Of a stretch of DNA of 64,000 nt, positions 19,118 to 27,337 are shown piece after piece; within the stretch, counting starts at the first letter, position 1; every line of letters starts with the position of its first letter. Source of the DNA: Streptomyces zinciresistens K42 (GTDB lineage Bacteria; Actinomycetota; Actinomycetes; Streptomycetales; Streptomycetaceae); contig NZ_AGBF01000002.1 of NCBI RefSeq assembly GCF_000225525.1, positions 93,194 to 157,193 of the forward strand, read 5' to 3'. The position numbers were made by a program, and so were the translations under genes. A model generated the notes under the pieces. That model did no database searches. It was not told the origin of the DNA and worked only from the letters and a program-made list of their open reading frames with translations.

Positions 19118-20074
19118 TCAGGCGTCCACAGCGGCGGCGGACGCCGGCTTCCCGGCCCTCGGCACGCTGATCGCGGCCACCCTGGCCCGCCGCGCCGCGC
19201 GCCACGCGTCCGCCGTGAGCAGCGACAGCGCCAGCCACACCAGGGCGAACCCGGCCCAGCGCTCGGCGGGCATGGCCTCCTTGAAGTACAGGACACCGAG
19301 CAGGAACTGGAAGACCGGTGCCATGTACTGCAACAGCCCCAGCGTCGACAGCGGCACCCGGATCGCGGCCGCGCCGAAGCAGACGAGCGGCAGCGCGGTG
19401 ACGACACCGGTCGCCGCGAGCAGCGCCGCGTGCCCGGCGCCCTGCGTGGTGAAGGTCGACTCGCCCCGGCTCGACAGCCAGACCAGATAGGCGACGGCCG
19501 GCAGGAACTGGATCGCCGTCTCCGCCGCCAGCGACTCCACCCCGCCGAGGTTCACCTTCTTCTTCACGAGCCCGTACGTGGCGAACGAGAAGGCGAGGGT
19601 GAGGGAGACCCACGGCGGCTGCCCGTAGCCGACCGTCAGCACGACCACGGCCGCGAGGCCGATCCCGACCGCCGCCCACTGCACCGGCCGCAGCCGCTCC
19701 TTGAGCAGCAGCACGCCCATGGCGATCGTGACCAGCGGGTTGATGAAGTAGCCGAGCGCGGCCTCGACGACCCGGCCCGAGTTCACGGACCAGATGTACA
19801 CGCCCCAGTTGACGGTGATCACGGCGGCGGCCACGGCGATGAGCGCCAGCCGCCGGGGCTGCCGCAGCAGCTCACCCGCCCAGGCCCAGCGCCGTACGAA
19901 CAGCAGCGCCGCCGCGACGAAGACGAGGGACCACGCCATCCGGTTGGCGAGGATCTCCCCCGCGCCGGCCGGCTTGAGCAGCGGCCAGAACAGCGGGACC
20001 AGTCCCCACATGCCATAGGCCGCGAAGCCGTTCAGCAGTCCTATGTGCCGCTCACCCCTGGACCTGTCGCGCAC
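19118..20074 (-). CDS. rarD: RarD/EamA-family drug/metabolite permease
   Basis: A 318-aa inner-membrane protein of the drug/metabolite transporter superfamily, RarD type, with about ten transmembrane segments in two EamA repeats. Diagnostic N-terminal segment: GLLNGFAAYGMWGLVPLFWP. Others include INWGVYIW-like VNWGVYIWSVNSGRVVEAAL and LGYFINPLVTIAMGVL, and the second-half LSTLGLLQYMAPVFQFLLGV. GTG 20074 is chosen, with GGAGGGG directly upstream. RarD was named for chloramphenicol sensitivity; its true substrate is not established. It reads away from the terminator at 20143-20188. Confidence 0.88.
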   Translation of the reverse strand: MRDRSRGERHIGLLNGFAAYGMWGLVPLFWPLLKPAGAGEILANRMAWSLVFVAAALLFVRRWAWAGELLRQPRRLALIAVAAAVITVNWGVYIWSVNSGRVVEAALGYFINPLVTIAMGVLLLKERLRPVQWAAVGIGLAAVVVLTVGYGQPPWVSLTLAFSFATYGLVKKKVNLGGVESLAAETAIQFLPAVAYLVWLSSRGESTFTTQGAGHAALLAATGVVTALPLVCFGAAAIRVPLSTLGLLQYMAPVFQFLLGVLYFKEAMPAERWAGFALVWLALSLLTADAWRAARRARVAAISVPRAGKPASAAAVDA

Positions 20075-20142
20075 GGCCCCTCCTTCACGCCCTCACCCGG
20101 CCGCGCCCCTGCGGCGACCGGGACGAAGGTAACGCCGAAGAG

Positions 20143-20188
20143 CCCCGCCTGTCATGCCCGTATCGCCATACGGTCATGACAGGCGGGG
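20143..20188 (-). terminator. Strong terminator hairpin
   Basis: A perfect 14-bp stem (CCCCGCCTGTCATG and its complement) with a second inner stem CCGTAT/ATACGG gives about 20 paired bases. It lies just after the stop of the NAD(P)H oxidoreductase gene (20208) and separates it from rarD. Confidence 0.85.
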
Positions 20189-20207
20189 TGGGGTGGCTCT
20201 GCGCCGG

Positions 20208-21065
20208 TCAGGCCGCCTTGAGTGCCGCAGCCACCGCGTCGGCGAGCGGGGTCGTGGGGCGGCCCGCGAGCCGCGACAGGTCGCCGCTGTCGACCACGAG
20301 TTCGCCCTCGGCGATGGAGGCGTCCACGCCCGCGAGGATCACGGCGAACGCCTCGGGCACTCCGGCCCCCGTCAGGATTCCGGTGAGCTCCCGCGCGGAG
20401 ACGGGGTGCTCGGCGATGTCCCGCCCGGTCTGCCGGCTCAGCTCCGCCGCGTACTCGCCGAAGCTCCAGGCGGCGTCACCGCCCAGTTCGTACGTCCTGC
20501 CCTCGTGCCCCTCGCCGGTCAGCACCGCGACGGCGGCGGCCGCGTAGTCGGCCCGCGAGGCGGAGGAGACCCGGCCGGCTCCCGCGGCATGGGTGACCGC
20601 GCCGTGGGCGAGGACCGGCGCGAGGTTCTCCGTGTAGTTCTCGTGGTACCAGCCGTTGCGCAGCAGCACGTACGGCACGCCGGACTCGGTCAGCACGGCC
20701 TCGGTGCCCCGGTGGTCGTCGGCGAGGGCGGCGGTCAGGCTGCCGGGCGCGCTGGTGTAGGCGAGCAGGGCGACTCCGGCGGCCGCGGCGGCGTCGATGA
20801 CGGCCTTGTGCTGGCCGACCCGGTCGTTGCCGACCTCGCTGCCGGAGATGAGCAGCACCTTGTCGCCGGCGGTGAACACGGTGTCGAAGGCCCCGGGGAC
20901 GCTGTAGTCGGCGGTGGTGATCCGTACGCCGAGTCCGGCGAGGCCGGCGGCCTTCCCGGGGTTGCGGACGACGGCGGTGACCTGGTCGGCCGGCACCTTC
21001 TCCAGCAACTGCTCCACGACATGGCGGCCCAGGTGTCCGGTGGCTCCGGTGACGACGATGCTCAT
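20208..21065 (-). CDS. NAD(P)H-binding oxidoreductase (NmrA-like, quinone oxidoreductase type 2-like)
   Basis: A 285-aa atypical short-chain dehydrogenase of the NmrA/QorB group. The Rossmann nucleotide motif is TGATGHLGRHV at residues 6-16, followed by VTAVVRNPGKA. YTSAPGS and LLRNGWYHENYTEN are typical of the YtfG/QorB branch, which reduces quinones with NADPH. ATG 21065 was chosen, with GAGGAG upstream; an ATG 33 nt earlier is also in frame. It is divergent from an HxlR regulator 91 bp away, the arrangement seen in redox-sensing QorR/QorA-type pairs. Expression probably responds to electrophiles or quinones. Confidence 0.88.
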   Translation of the reverse strand: MSIVVTGATGHLGRHVVEQLLEKVPADQVTAVVRNPGKAAGLAGLGVRITTADYSVPGAFDTVFTAGDKVLLISGSEVGNDRVGQHKAVIDAAAAAGVALLAYTSAPGSLTAALADDHRGTEAVLTESGVPYVLLRNGWYHENYTENLAPVLAHGAVTHAAGAGRVSSASRADYAAAAVAVLTGEGHEGRTYELGGDAAWSFGEYAAELSRQTGRDIAEHPVSARELTGILTGAGVPEAFAVILAGVDASIAEGELVVDSGDLSRLAGRPTTPLADAVAAALKAA

Positions 21066-21156
21066 GATCAGAACTCCTCGCGGGGGTGGGGATGCCACTC
21101 ACCCTAAAAGGAGCGCTAACTGAACGAAAGTAACCACTTTGAAGTAAGGTACTGGC
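21066..21156. promoter_or_regulatory. Divergent promoter/operator between oxidoreductase and HxlR regulator
   Basis: This 91-bp region is AT-richer than its surroundings. On the plus strand TAAGGT at 21145-21150 could be a -10 for the HxlR gene; on the minus strand TTTCGT-N17-TAGGGT is a plausible promoter for the oxidoreductase. The stretch GAAAGTAACC/GAAGTAAGG (about 21125-21149) contains repeated AAGTAA half-sites that could bind the HxlR dimer. Assignment by eye only. Confidence 0.45.
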
Positions 21157-21564
21157 ATGACAGTAAGCAGCGCGGAGAGCACGGTGCCCGGCCGGTACAC
21201 CGTCGGTGAGCAGATGTGCCCGCATCGCCTGGTCGTCGAGCACGTCACCAGCCGCTGGGGCGTCCTGGTCCTGATCGAGCTGCTCGACCGCCCCTACCGC
21301 TTCAGCGAGCTGCGCCGGGCGATCGGCCGGGTCAGCGAGAAGATGCTGGCCCAGACCCTGCAGACCCTGGAGCGCGACGGCCTGATCCACCGCGACGCCA
21401 AGCCGGTCATCCCGCCGCGGGTCGACTACTCCCTCACCGGCCTCGGCCGCGAGGCGGCCGAGCAGGTGCGCGCCCTCGCGCTGTGGACCGAGCGGCGGAT
21501 GGACGAGGTGCAGAAGGCGCGGGAGGCGTACGACGCCCGCAAGGGCGCCGCTGAACTGGGCTGA
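21157..21564 (+). CDS. HxlR-family transcriptional regulator
   Basis: A 135-aa winged-helix regulator of the HxlR/MarR-like DUF24 group. The helix-turn-helix segment is WGVLVLIELLDRPYRFSELR then VSEKMLAQTLQTLERDGLI, with the wing VIPPRVDYSLTGLG. A single Cys at about residue 21 (EQMCPHRLVV) is at the position used for thiol redox sensing in QorR/YodB-type members. Divergently placed from a quinone-oxidoreductase-like gene, it probably represses both genes until oxidised. ATG 21157 has only a weak AAGG SD. Confidence 0.9.
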   Translation: MTVSSAESTVPGRYTVGEQMCPHRLVVEHVTSRWGVLVLIELLDRPYRFSELRRAIGRVSEKMLAQTLQTLERDGLIHRDAKPVIPPRVDYSLTGLGREAAEQVRALALWTERRMDEVQKAREAYDARKGAAELG

Positions 21565-21794
21565 CGCGCCGGCCGTGCGCCGCTCCTCAGGCATGCCGAC
21601 GGTCGCCCGGGGGCACACATGAGTCAGGGCGTCGGCCGGCCGGAGCGACACGTCCTTCCATGCGCCCCCTCTCCGCCTCCCGCGCAGCCTTGAGTGGACG
21701 GGCACGCTGGATGCGGAGTGTCATACCCACCGTGCATCCGCCCACGATCCCGCCCAGCGGTGCGCGGTTACCTGATCCAGGGGGACTATTTGAC

Positions 21795-22409
21795 ATGGCC
21801 ACACAGATTCCGGCGGCGCGGGCCAGCAGGATCGGTTCTGCGTTAGCGGCGGGACTCGGCCTGATACGCACCCTCTTCACCCGTGCCGGTACCCGGCGCC
21901 GACGCCAGGAGGAGATCCTGGGAGACCTGCTCCGCCAGCTCACACTGATGACCGAGGAGATCCACCGGGCGAATCTGATCCAGCAGTACCGCCTGACCCT
22001 CGACCAGATGGACCGGGCCATCGACGACCCCGCGCTGGCCGACGCGGGCAGCACGCTGACCGGCCTCCCGGTCGCCAAACGACGGCAGATGATCTTCGCC
22101 AACCGCGAGTACGGCAGCCTCCTCATGTCCTACCGCGTGGGCCTGTACGACTGGGACGAACTGCTCGGACACCTCCGGGTGCTCTGCCGCAACAAGCTCT
22201 TCGCCGAATACTGGGACCGCACCGCCGAACACCGCCGCTCGCTGCCCGAGGGGTCGGTCGAGGCGAAGGTCGGGGCCGTCGTCGACGTCATGATCGAGGA
22301 GCTGGCGGACGATCCCGAGGAGTGGTGGGTCGTGGGGCCGTCCTCCTCCGGTCCGCCCCCTCGCCCTGGCGCGGGCGAGTCCGGCCCGCCCGGCGGCCAC
22401 CAGAGCTGA
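21795..22409 (+). CDS. DUF6082-type protein with a TTA codon (bldA target candidate)
   Basis: A 204-aa cytoplasmic protein resembling the Streptomyces family annotated DUF6082: QLTLMTEEIHRANLIQQYRL, then MDRAIDDPALADA, FANREYGSLLMSYRVGLYD and LCRNKLFAEYWDRTAEHR. Function is unknown. Codon 17 is TTA (21843-21845), the rare leucine codon read by the bldA tRNA, so translation should depend on bldA and rise late in growth. ATG 21795 has GGGGGA 9 nt upstream. A small conserved gene follows at 22565. The C-terminal 25 residues are Pro/Gly-rich. Confidence 0.75.
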   Translation: MATQIPAARASRIGSALAAGLGLIRTLFTRAGTRRRRQEEILGDLLRQLTLMTEEIHRANLIQQYRLTLDQMDRAIDDPALADAGSTLTGLPVAKRRQMIFANREYGSLLMSYRVGLYDWDELLGHLRVLCRNKLFAEYWDRTAEHRRSLPEGSVEAKVGAVVDVMIEELADDPEEWWVVGPSSSGPPPRPGAGESGPPGGHQS

Positions 22410-22564
22410 CGGAACGTCACAGCCGTTGCCGCGGGCTGTATTCGGGTGCGCCGGATTAGGTCGTCCCCCGCTTGGGATGGCATGATCGGCGCGTGTCAAG
22501 ATTCGCTGCCCTCAGCGTCGTGCGCCGTATCGGCGACCCTCCCCGGCTGAGGGGAAGCGGCACG

Positions 22565-22747
22565 ATGGAGACTTGTCCGGACATCTTCGAACTGAGTGAC
22601 GGGAACTTCGCCGTCATCGGTACGGAAGCCACCGCCGACCTGGAGCCGCTGCTCCCGGCGGACGCCGCCCGCGGCGCCGACGAGCGCATCGTCGTCATCA
22701 CCCGCGACACCCTCGTCCGCGCCAAACGGGACCTCCCCGACGCCTGA
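22565..22747 (+). CDS. Small conserved Streptomyces protein (60 aa)
   Basis: A short acidic protein beginning METCPDIFELSDGNFAVIG, followed by a segment ending ERIVVITRDTLVRAKRDLP. I recognise this pattern as a small actinobacterial family of unknown function that often sits next to XRE regulators or DUF6082-like genes. ATG 22565 follows GAGGGGAAG; a longer form from GTG 22493 is possible but lacks conservation signs. It lies 156 bp downstream of the DUF6082 gene in the same direction. Confidence 0.65.
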   Translation: METCPDIFELSDGNFAVIGTEATADLEPLLPADAARGADERIVVITRDTLVRAKRDLPDA

Positions 22748-23032
22748 CCCCACGGGACCTGGACCGACCCCTGGCCGACAGGACCTGACGGACGGGTGTC
22801 CGACAGGTCCCGACGGGCATCTGCGTGGCAGGGCTGCCGGACGCCTGCGGGGCGGGACTCGTCGGACATCTGTGCGATGAGGCCCGGACGCTCCGACTGT
22901 CCAGGCCCTCACCTGCCGGCCGGACCGCTCCGTACCTGCCGGCCGACCCGCTCGTCACCCGTCCGCCGTCCGTGCCCTCACCTCACGGCAAGCCCACCCT
23001 CTGACGGCTGGCCCTTCGCCGAGGGCAGGCCG

Positions 23033-24112
23033 TCAGCCGACGACCGTCCAGGTGTCGCCGCCCGCCAGCAGCGCCGACAGGTCGCCCTTGCCGTTCTGCT
23101 CGATCGCGCCGTCCAGTTGGTCGGCCATCAACGTGTCGTACACCGGCCGCTCCACCGAACGGAACACGCCGATCGGCGTGTGGTGCAGGGTGTCCGGGTC
23201 GGCCAGCCGGGACAGGGCGAAGGCCGTGGTCGGGGACGCCGCGTGGGCGTCGTGGACCAGGATCTGCGACTCGTTCTCCGGCGTGACGGTGACGACCTCC
23301 AGGTCGCCGGTGCGCACGTCCCGCACGACGCCGCGTGAGCCGTCCGTCCCGAAGCGGATCGGCTGCCCGTGCTCCAGGCGGATCACCGCCTCCTCCGCCT
23401 GCTGCTTGTCCTTCAGGACCTCGAAGGCGCCGTCGTTGAAGATGTTGCAGTTCTGGTAGATCTCGATCAGTGCCGTCCCCTTGTGGGCGGCGGCCTCCCG
23501 CAGCACCTGCGTCAGGTGCTTGCGGTCGGAGTCGACCGTTCGCGCCACGAAGGACGCCTCGGCACCGATCGCGAGGGACACCGGGTTGAAGGGCGCGTCC
23601 AGGGAGCCCATCGGCGTCGACTTGGTGATTTTGCCGACCTCCGACGTGGGGGAGTACTGCCCCTTCGTCAGCCCGTAGATCCTGTTGTTGAACAGCAGGA
23701 TCTTGAGGTTGACGTTGCGCCGCAGGGCGTGGATCAGGTGGTTTCCGCCGATCGACAGCGCGTCACCGTCTCCCGTGACCACCCACACCGACAGATCCCG
23801 GCGCGAGGTCGCGAGCCCCGTCGCGATCGCGGGGGCACGGCCGTGGATGGAGTGCATCCCGTAGGTGTTCATGTAGTACGGGAAACGGGACGAGCAGCCG
23901 ATGCCCGAGACGAAGACGATGTTCTCCTTGGCCAGGCCCAGCTCCGGCATGAAGCCCTGCACGGCGGCCAGGATCGCGTAGTCACCGCAGCCGGGGCACC
24001 AGCGCACTTCCTGATCGGACTTGAAGTCCTTCATGGACTGGCGGGCCTCGGCCTTGGGGACGAGGGAGAGCGCCTCGATCGTGGCCGTGCCTTCCCTGGA
24101 CGTCTCAGGCAT
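23033..24112 (-). CDS. korB: 2-oxoacid:ferredoxin oxidoreductase, beta subunit
   Basis: Thiamine-diphosphate-binding subunit of the two-subunit 2-oxoacid (probably 2-oxoglutarate):ferredoxin oxidoreductase, which makes acyl-CoA plus CO2 and passes electrons to ferredoxin. It is 359 aa. The cluster/cofactor Cys motif is RWCPGCGDYAIL and the ThDP motif runs VVTGDGDALSIGGNH to LLFNN; SGIGCSSRFPYYMNTYG is typical of KorB. ATG 24112 overlaps the korA stop by 8 bp. It ends 285 bp from the small gene at 22747; that gap contains GACAGG-type short repeats but no gene. Confidence 0.94.
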   Translation of the reverse strand: MPETSREGTATIEALSLVPKAEARQSMKDFKSDQEVRWCPGCGDYAILAAVQGFMPELGLAKENIVFVSGIGCSSRFPYYMNTYGMHSIHGRAPAIATGLATSRRDLSVWVVTGDGDALSIGGNHLIHALRRNVNLKILLFNNRIYGLTKGQYSPTSEVGKITKSTPMGSLDAPFNPVSLAIGAEASFVARTVDSDRKHLTQVLREAAAHKGTALIEIYQNCNIFNDGAFEVLKDKQQAEEAVIRLEHGQPIRFGTDGSRGVVRDVRTGDLEVVTVTPENESQILVHDAHAASPTTAFALSRLADPDTLHHTPIGVFRSVERPVYDTLMADQLDGAIEQNGKGDLSALLAGGDTWTVVG

Positions 24113-26036
24113 CGATGGCCTCCTTGAGAGCCTTGGCGAGCTGTTCCGCCTTGAACGGCATGCCGTTGACCTGGTTGTACGAGTGCGCGTCCACCAGGTA
24201 CTTCGCCCGGATGAGGGTGGCGAGCTGGCCGAGGTTCATCTCGGGGATCACCACCTTGTCGTAGCGGCCGAGCACCACGCCCAGGTTGCGCGGGAACGGG
24301 TTCAGGTGGCGCAGATGCGCCTGCGCGATGGACTCCCCGGCATTGCGCAGCCGCCGCACCGCCGCGGTGATCGGCCCGTACGTCGACCCCCACCCCAGCA
24401 CCAGCGTCCGCGCGCCGTGCGGGTCGTCGACCTCCAGCTCCGGCACCTCGACGCCGTCGATCTTGGCCTGGCGGGTGCGGACCATGAAGTCGTGGTTGGC
24501 CGGGGCGTAGGAGATGTTCCCCGTGCCGTCCTCCTTCTCGATGCCGCCGATACGGTGCTCCAGGCCCGGCGTCCCCGGCACCGCCCAGGGCCGGGCGAGC
24601 GTCTGGGGGTCCCGCTTGTACGGCCAGAAGACCTCGCTGCCGTCCTCCAGCGTGTGGTTCGGACCCTGCGCGAACTGCACGGTCAGGTCCGGCAGCTCGT
24701 CCAGTTCCGGGATCCGCCACGGCTCGGAGCCGTTGGCCAGGTAACCGTCCGACAGGAGCATGACCGGCGTGCGGTAGGTCAGCGCGATCCGTGCCGCCTC
24801 CAGCGCAGCGTCGAAGCAGTCCGCCGGCGTGCAGGGCGCGATCACCGGTACCGGCGCCTCGCCGTTGCGGCCGAACATCGCCTGGAGAAGGTCCGCCTGC
24901 TCGGTCTTGGTGGGCAGACCGGTGGACGGGCCGCCGCGCTGGATGTCGATCACCAGCAGCGGCAGTTCCAGCGAGACGGCGAGGCCGATCGTCTCCGACT
25001 TCAGCGCCACACCCGGCCCTGAGGTCGTCGTCACCGCGAGCGAGCCGCCGAAGGCCGCGCCCAGCGCCGCCCCGATACCGGCGATCTCGTCCTCGGCCTG
25101 GAACGTCCGCACACCGAAGTTCTTGTGGCGGCTCAGCTCGTGCAGGATGTCCGACGCCGGGGTGATCGGGTACGAGCCCAGGTACAGCGGCAGGTCCGCC
25201 TGACGGGACGCGGCGATCAGCCCGTAGGACAGCGCCAGGTTCCCCGAGATGTTCCGGTAGGTGCCGACCGGGAACGCCGTGGTCGCCGGGGCGATCTCGT
25301 AGGAGACCGCGAAGTCCTCGGTCGTCTCCCCGAAGTTCCAGCCCGCGTGGAAGGCGGCGATGTTCGCAGCCGCGATGTCGGGCTTCTTGGCGAACTTCGA
25401 TCGCAGGAACCTCTCGGTGCCCTCCGTGGGACGGTGGTACATCCAGCTCAGCAGGCCCAGTGCGAACATGTTCTTGCTGCGCTCGGCCTCCTTGCGGCTG
25501 AGGTCGAACTCCTTCAGCGCCTCCACGGTCAGCGTGGTCAGCGGCACCGGGTGGAGGCTGTAGCCGTCGAGCGATCCGTCCTCCAGCGGCGAGGTCCCGT
25601 AGCCCACCTTCTGCATCGCCCGCTTGGTGAACTCGTCCGTGTTGACGATGATCTCCGCGCCCCTCGGCAGATCGCCGATGTTGGCCTTCAGGGCCGCCGG
25701 GTTCATCGCGACCAGCACGTTCGGGGCGTCGCCCGGGGTCAGGATGTCGTGATCCGCAAAATGCAGCTGAAATGACGAGACACCCGGAAGGGTTCCGGCG
25801 GGTGCGCGGATCTCGGCGGGGAAGTTCGGCAGCGTCGACAGGTCGTTGCCGAAAGTCGCCGTTTCCGAGGTGAACCGGTCGCCGGTGAGTTGCATACCGT
25901 CGCCCGAGTCGCCGGCGAAACGAATGATCACCCGGTCCAGCCGGCGAACGTCCTTCGCCGTCCCTGCCGGTTTGCGCTGCTCTCCCACGACGGGTTCGTC
26001 GGCCTGCTCCGTTGGGCTACTGACCTGGCTGGTCAC
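24105..26036 (-). CDS. korA: 2-oxoacid:ferredoxin oxidoreductase, alpha subunit (gamma-alpha fusion)
   Basis: A 643-aa large subunit with the gamma domain fused at the N-terminus (VIIRFAGDSGDGMQLTGDRF, about residues 37-220) and the alpha pyrimidine-binding domain behind it (YPITPASDILHELSRH, about 300; FQAEDEIAGIGAALGA; TTTSGPGVALKSE). It pairs with KorB in central carbon metabolism, generating reduced ferredoxin. GTG 26036 is preceded by AAGGAGGT, the best SD in this area, so the longer in-frame start (26072) is rejected. A reduced-ferredoxin source next to a nuo cluster without NADH-input subunits is notable. Confidence 0.94.
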   Translation of the reverse strand: MTSQVSSPTEQADEPVVGEQRKPAGTAKDVRRLDRVIIRFAGDSGDGMQLTGDRFTSETATFGNDLSTLPNFPAEIRAPAGTLPGVSSFQLHFADHDILTPGDAPNVLVAMNPAALKANIGDLPRGAEIIVNTDEFTKRAMQKVGYGTSPLEDGSLDGYSLHPVPLTTLTVEALKEFDLSRKEAERSKNMFALGLLSWMYHRPTEGTERFLRSKFAKKPDIAAANIAAFHAGWNFGETTEDFAVSYEIAPATTAFPVGTYRNISGNLALSYGLIAASRQADLPLYLGSYPITPASDILHELSRHKNFGVRTFQAEDEIAGIGAALGAAFGGSLAVTTTSGPGVALKSETIGLAVSLELPLLVIDIQRGGPSTGLPTKTEQADLLQAMFGRNGEAPVPVIAPCTPADCFDAALEAARIALTYRTPVMLLSDGYLANGSEPWRIPELDELPDLTVQFAQGPNHTLEDGSEVFWPYKRDPQTLARPWAVPGTPGLEHRIGGIEKEDGTGNISYAPANHDFMVRTRQAKIDGVEVPELEVDDPHGARTLVLGWGSTYGPITAAVRRLRNAGESIAQAHLRHLNPFPRNLGVVLGRYDKVVIPEMNLGQLATLIRAKYLVDAHSYNQVNGMPFKAEQLAKALKEAIDA

Positions 26037-26358
26037 TGAACTGGACCTCCTTCGAGGCGGCTGTCTGGGCATGGCCTTCCCGCAAGCCTTCCCAGGATCA
26101 ACCCTACGTCCGTAAAGGTCGCCCTCCCGGGGCCATTCGCATGACGGACATCAATCCGGGACCGCGCCCCACCCTGGATTCTCACGTTGCCCACGCCCCC
26201 GTCGCTGGTCGTGAAGACGCTCCGCGTTCTTTGTTCGGTTGCCGATTCCCCCACGGCCGGGTACACGCGAGCCGCGACATGGATGTCGTGTTCACGCGAG
26301 CCGGCCGGTGCCGTCCGCTGATGGGCAGTCCTCCCTCGACTGACACGGTGTCGGTCCA
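26037..26358 (-). promoter_or_regulatory. korAB promoter region
   Basis: A 322-bp gap upstream of korA. It holds no convincing gene. On the minus strand TTTACGGACGTAGGGTTGAT (about 26122-26103) contains a possible -10 (TAGGGT), but no clear -35 fits. No large inverted repeat was noticed. Confidence 0.35.
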
Positions 26359-27018
26359 TCAAGAGTTCAGGTACGTGAGCACCGCGAGCACGCGCCGGTG
26401 ATCGCCGTCGCTCGGGGAGAGCCCGAGCTTGAGGAAGATGTTGCTGACGTGCTTCTCGACGGCGCCGTCGCTCACCACGAGCTGCCGCGCGATCGCGGAG
26501 TTGGTCCGCCCCTCGGCCATCAGCCCCAGGACCTCCAGCTCGCGCGGGGTGAGCCGGGCCAGCACGTCCTGCTTGCGGCTGCGGCCCAGCAGCTGGGCGA
26601 CGACCTCCGGGTCCAGGGCCGTGCCCCCCTGGGCCACCCGCACCACCGCGTCCACGAACTCACGGACCTCGGCCACCCGGTCCTTGAGCAGATACCCCAC
26701 CCCGCGACTGGAGCCGGCCAGCAACTCGGTGGCGTACCGCTCCTCCACGTACTGCGAGAGCACCAGCACCCCGAGTCCCGGATGTGCTCGGCGCAGCTGC
26801 ACCGCCGCGCGAACGCCCTCGTCGGTGTGCGTGGGCGGCATCCGCACGTCCGCGACCACCACGTCCGGCAGCTCGCCCAGCCCGTCCAGCTCCGTGATGG
26901 TCTTGACCAGCGCTTCGCCGTCCCCGACCCCCGCCACGACCTCATGCCCTCGGTCCGTCAACAGCCGGGTCAGCCCCTCCCTGAGCAGCACCGAATCCTC
27001 GGCGATGACCACCCGCAC
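26359..27018 (-). CDS. NarL/LuxR-family response regulator
   Basis: A 219-aa two-component response regulator. The receiver domain begins RVVIAEDSVLLREGL, with the phosphoacceptor Asp57 in VVVADVRMPP and the conserved Lys in GYLLKDRVAE. The C-terminal LuxR helix-turn-helix is LTPRELEVLGLMAEGRTNSA then VSDGAVEKHVSNIFLKLGL. GTG 27018 is chosen because GGAG lies 6 nt upstream and it gives the classical MRVVIAED start; GTG 27030 is possible. It is the only regulator beside two sensor kinases, all on the same strand. Its targets may include the flanking korAB and nuo2 genes. Confidence 0.9.
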   Translation of the reverse strand: MRVVIAEDSVLLREGLTRLLTDRGHEVVAGVGDGEALVKTITELDGLGELPDVVVADVRMPPTHTDEGVRAAVQLRRAHPGLGVLVLSQYVEERYATELLAGSSRGVGYLLKDRVAEVREFVDAVVRVAQGGTALDPEVVAQLLGRSRKQDVLARLTPRELEVLGLMAEGRTNSAIARQLVVSDGAVEKHVSNIFLKLGLSPSDGDHRRVLAVLTYLNS

Positions 27019-27337
27019 CCTGTTCTCCACGATCTTCGGCCCCCGAGCCTCGGCGTTCGGCCGAGTCTCCCCCCGGCCCTGACGTCCCTTCGCGATCTCA
27101 GTATCCCGCGATCGGGTCGTCCCCACCGGGCCTGTGGATAACTCCAGGGAAAGTCGCAGGAGCGCGTTGCGACGCAGGGGAGGAGGGGGCGGTAGGAGGG
27201 GGGATGCCCGGCCTGAAGCGGGGGTTCGAGGGGGCCGCGGGGCCCGTTACTCGGGCGATGGCCGGGGGGTGTGTGGCGGTGCCGGCCGCGCGAGCGGGAA
27301 GGGGTGTCGCGGCAGGCCCTGACCTGCGGGGCGGGGG
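27019..27337 (-). other. Gap between sensor kinase and response regulator, with a DnaA-box-like site
   Basis: A 319-bp non-coding stretch. It contains TGTGGATAA at 27133-27141, which is a consensus DnaA box (TTATCCACA) on the minus strand. The rest is G-rich with no ORF of plausible codon use. The response regulator probably has its own promoter here. Confidence 0.4.
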
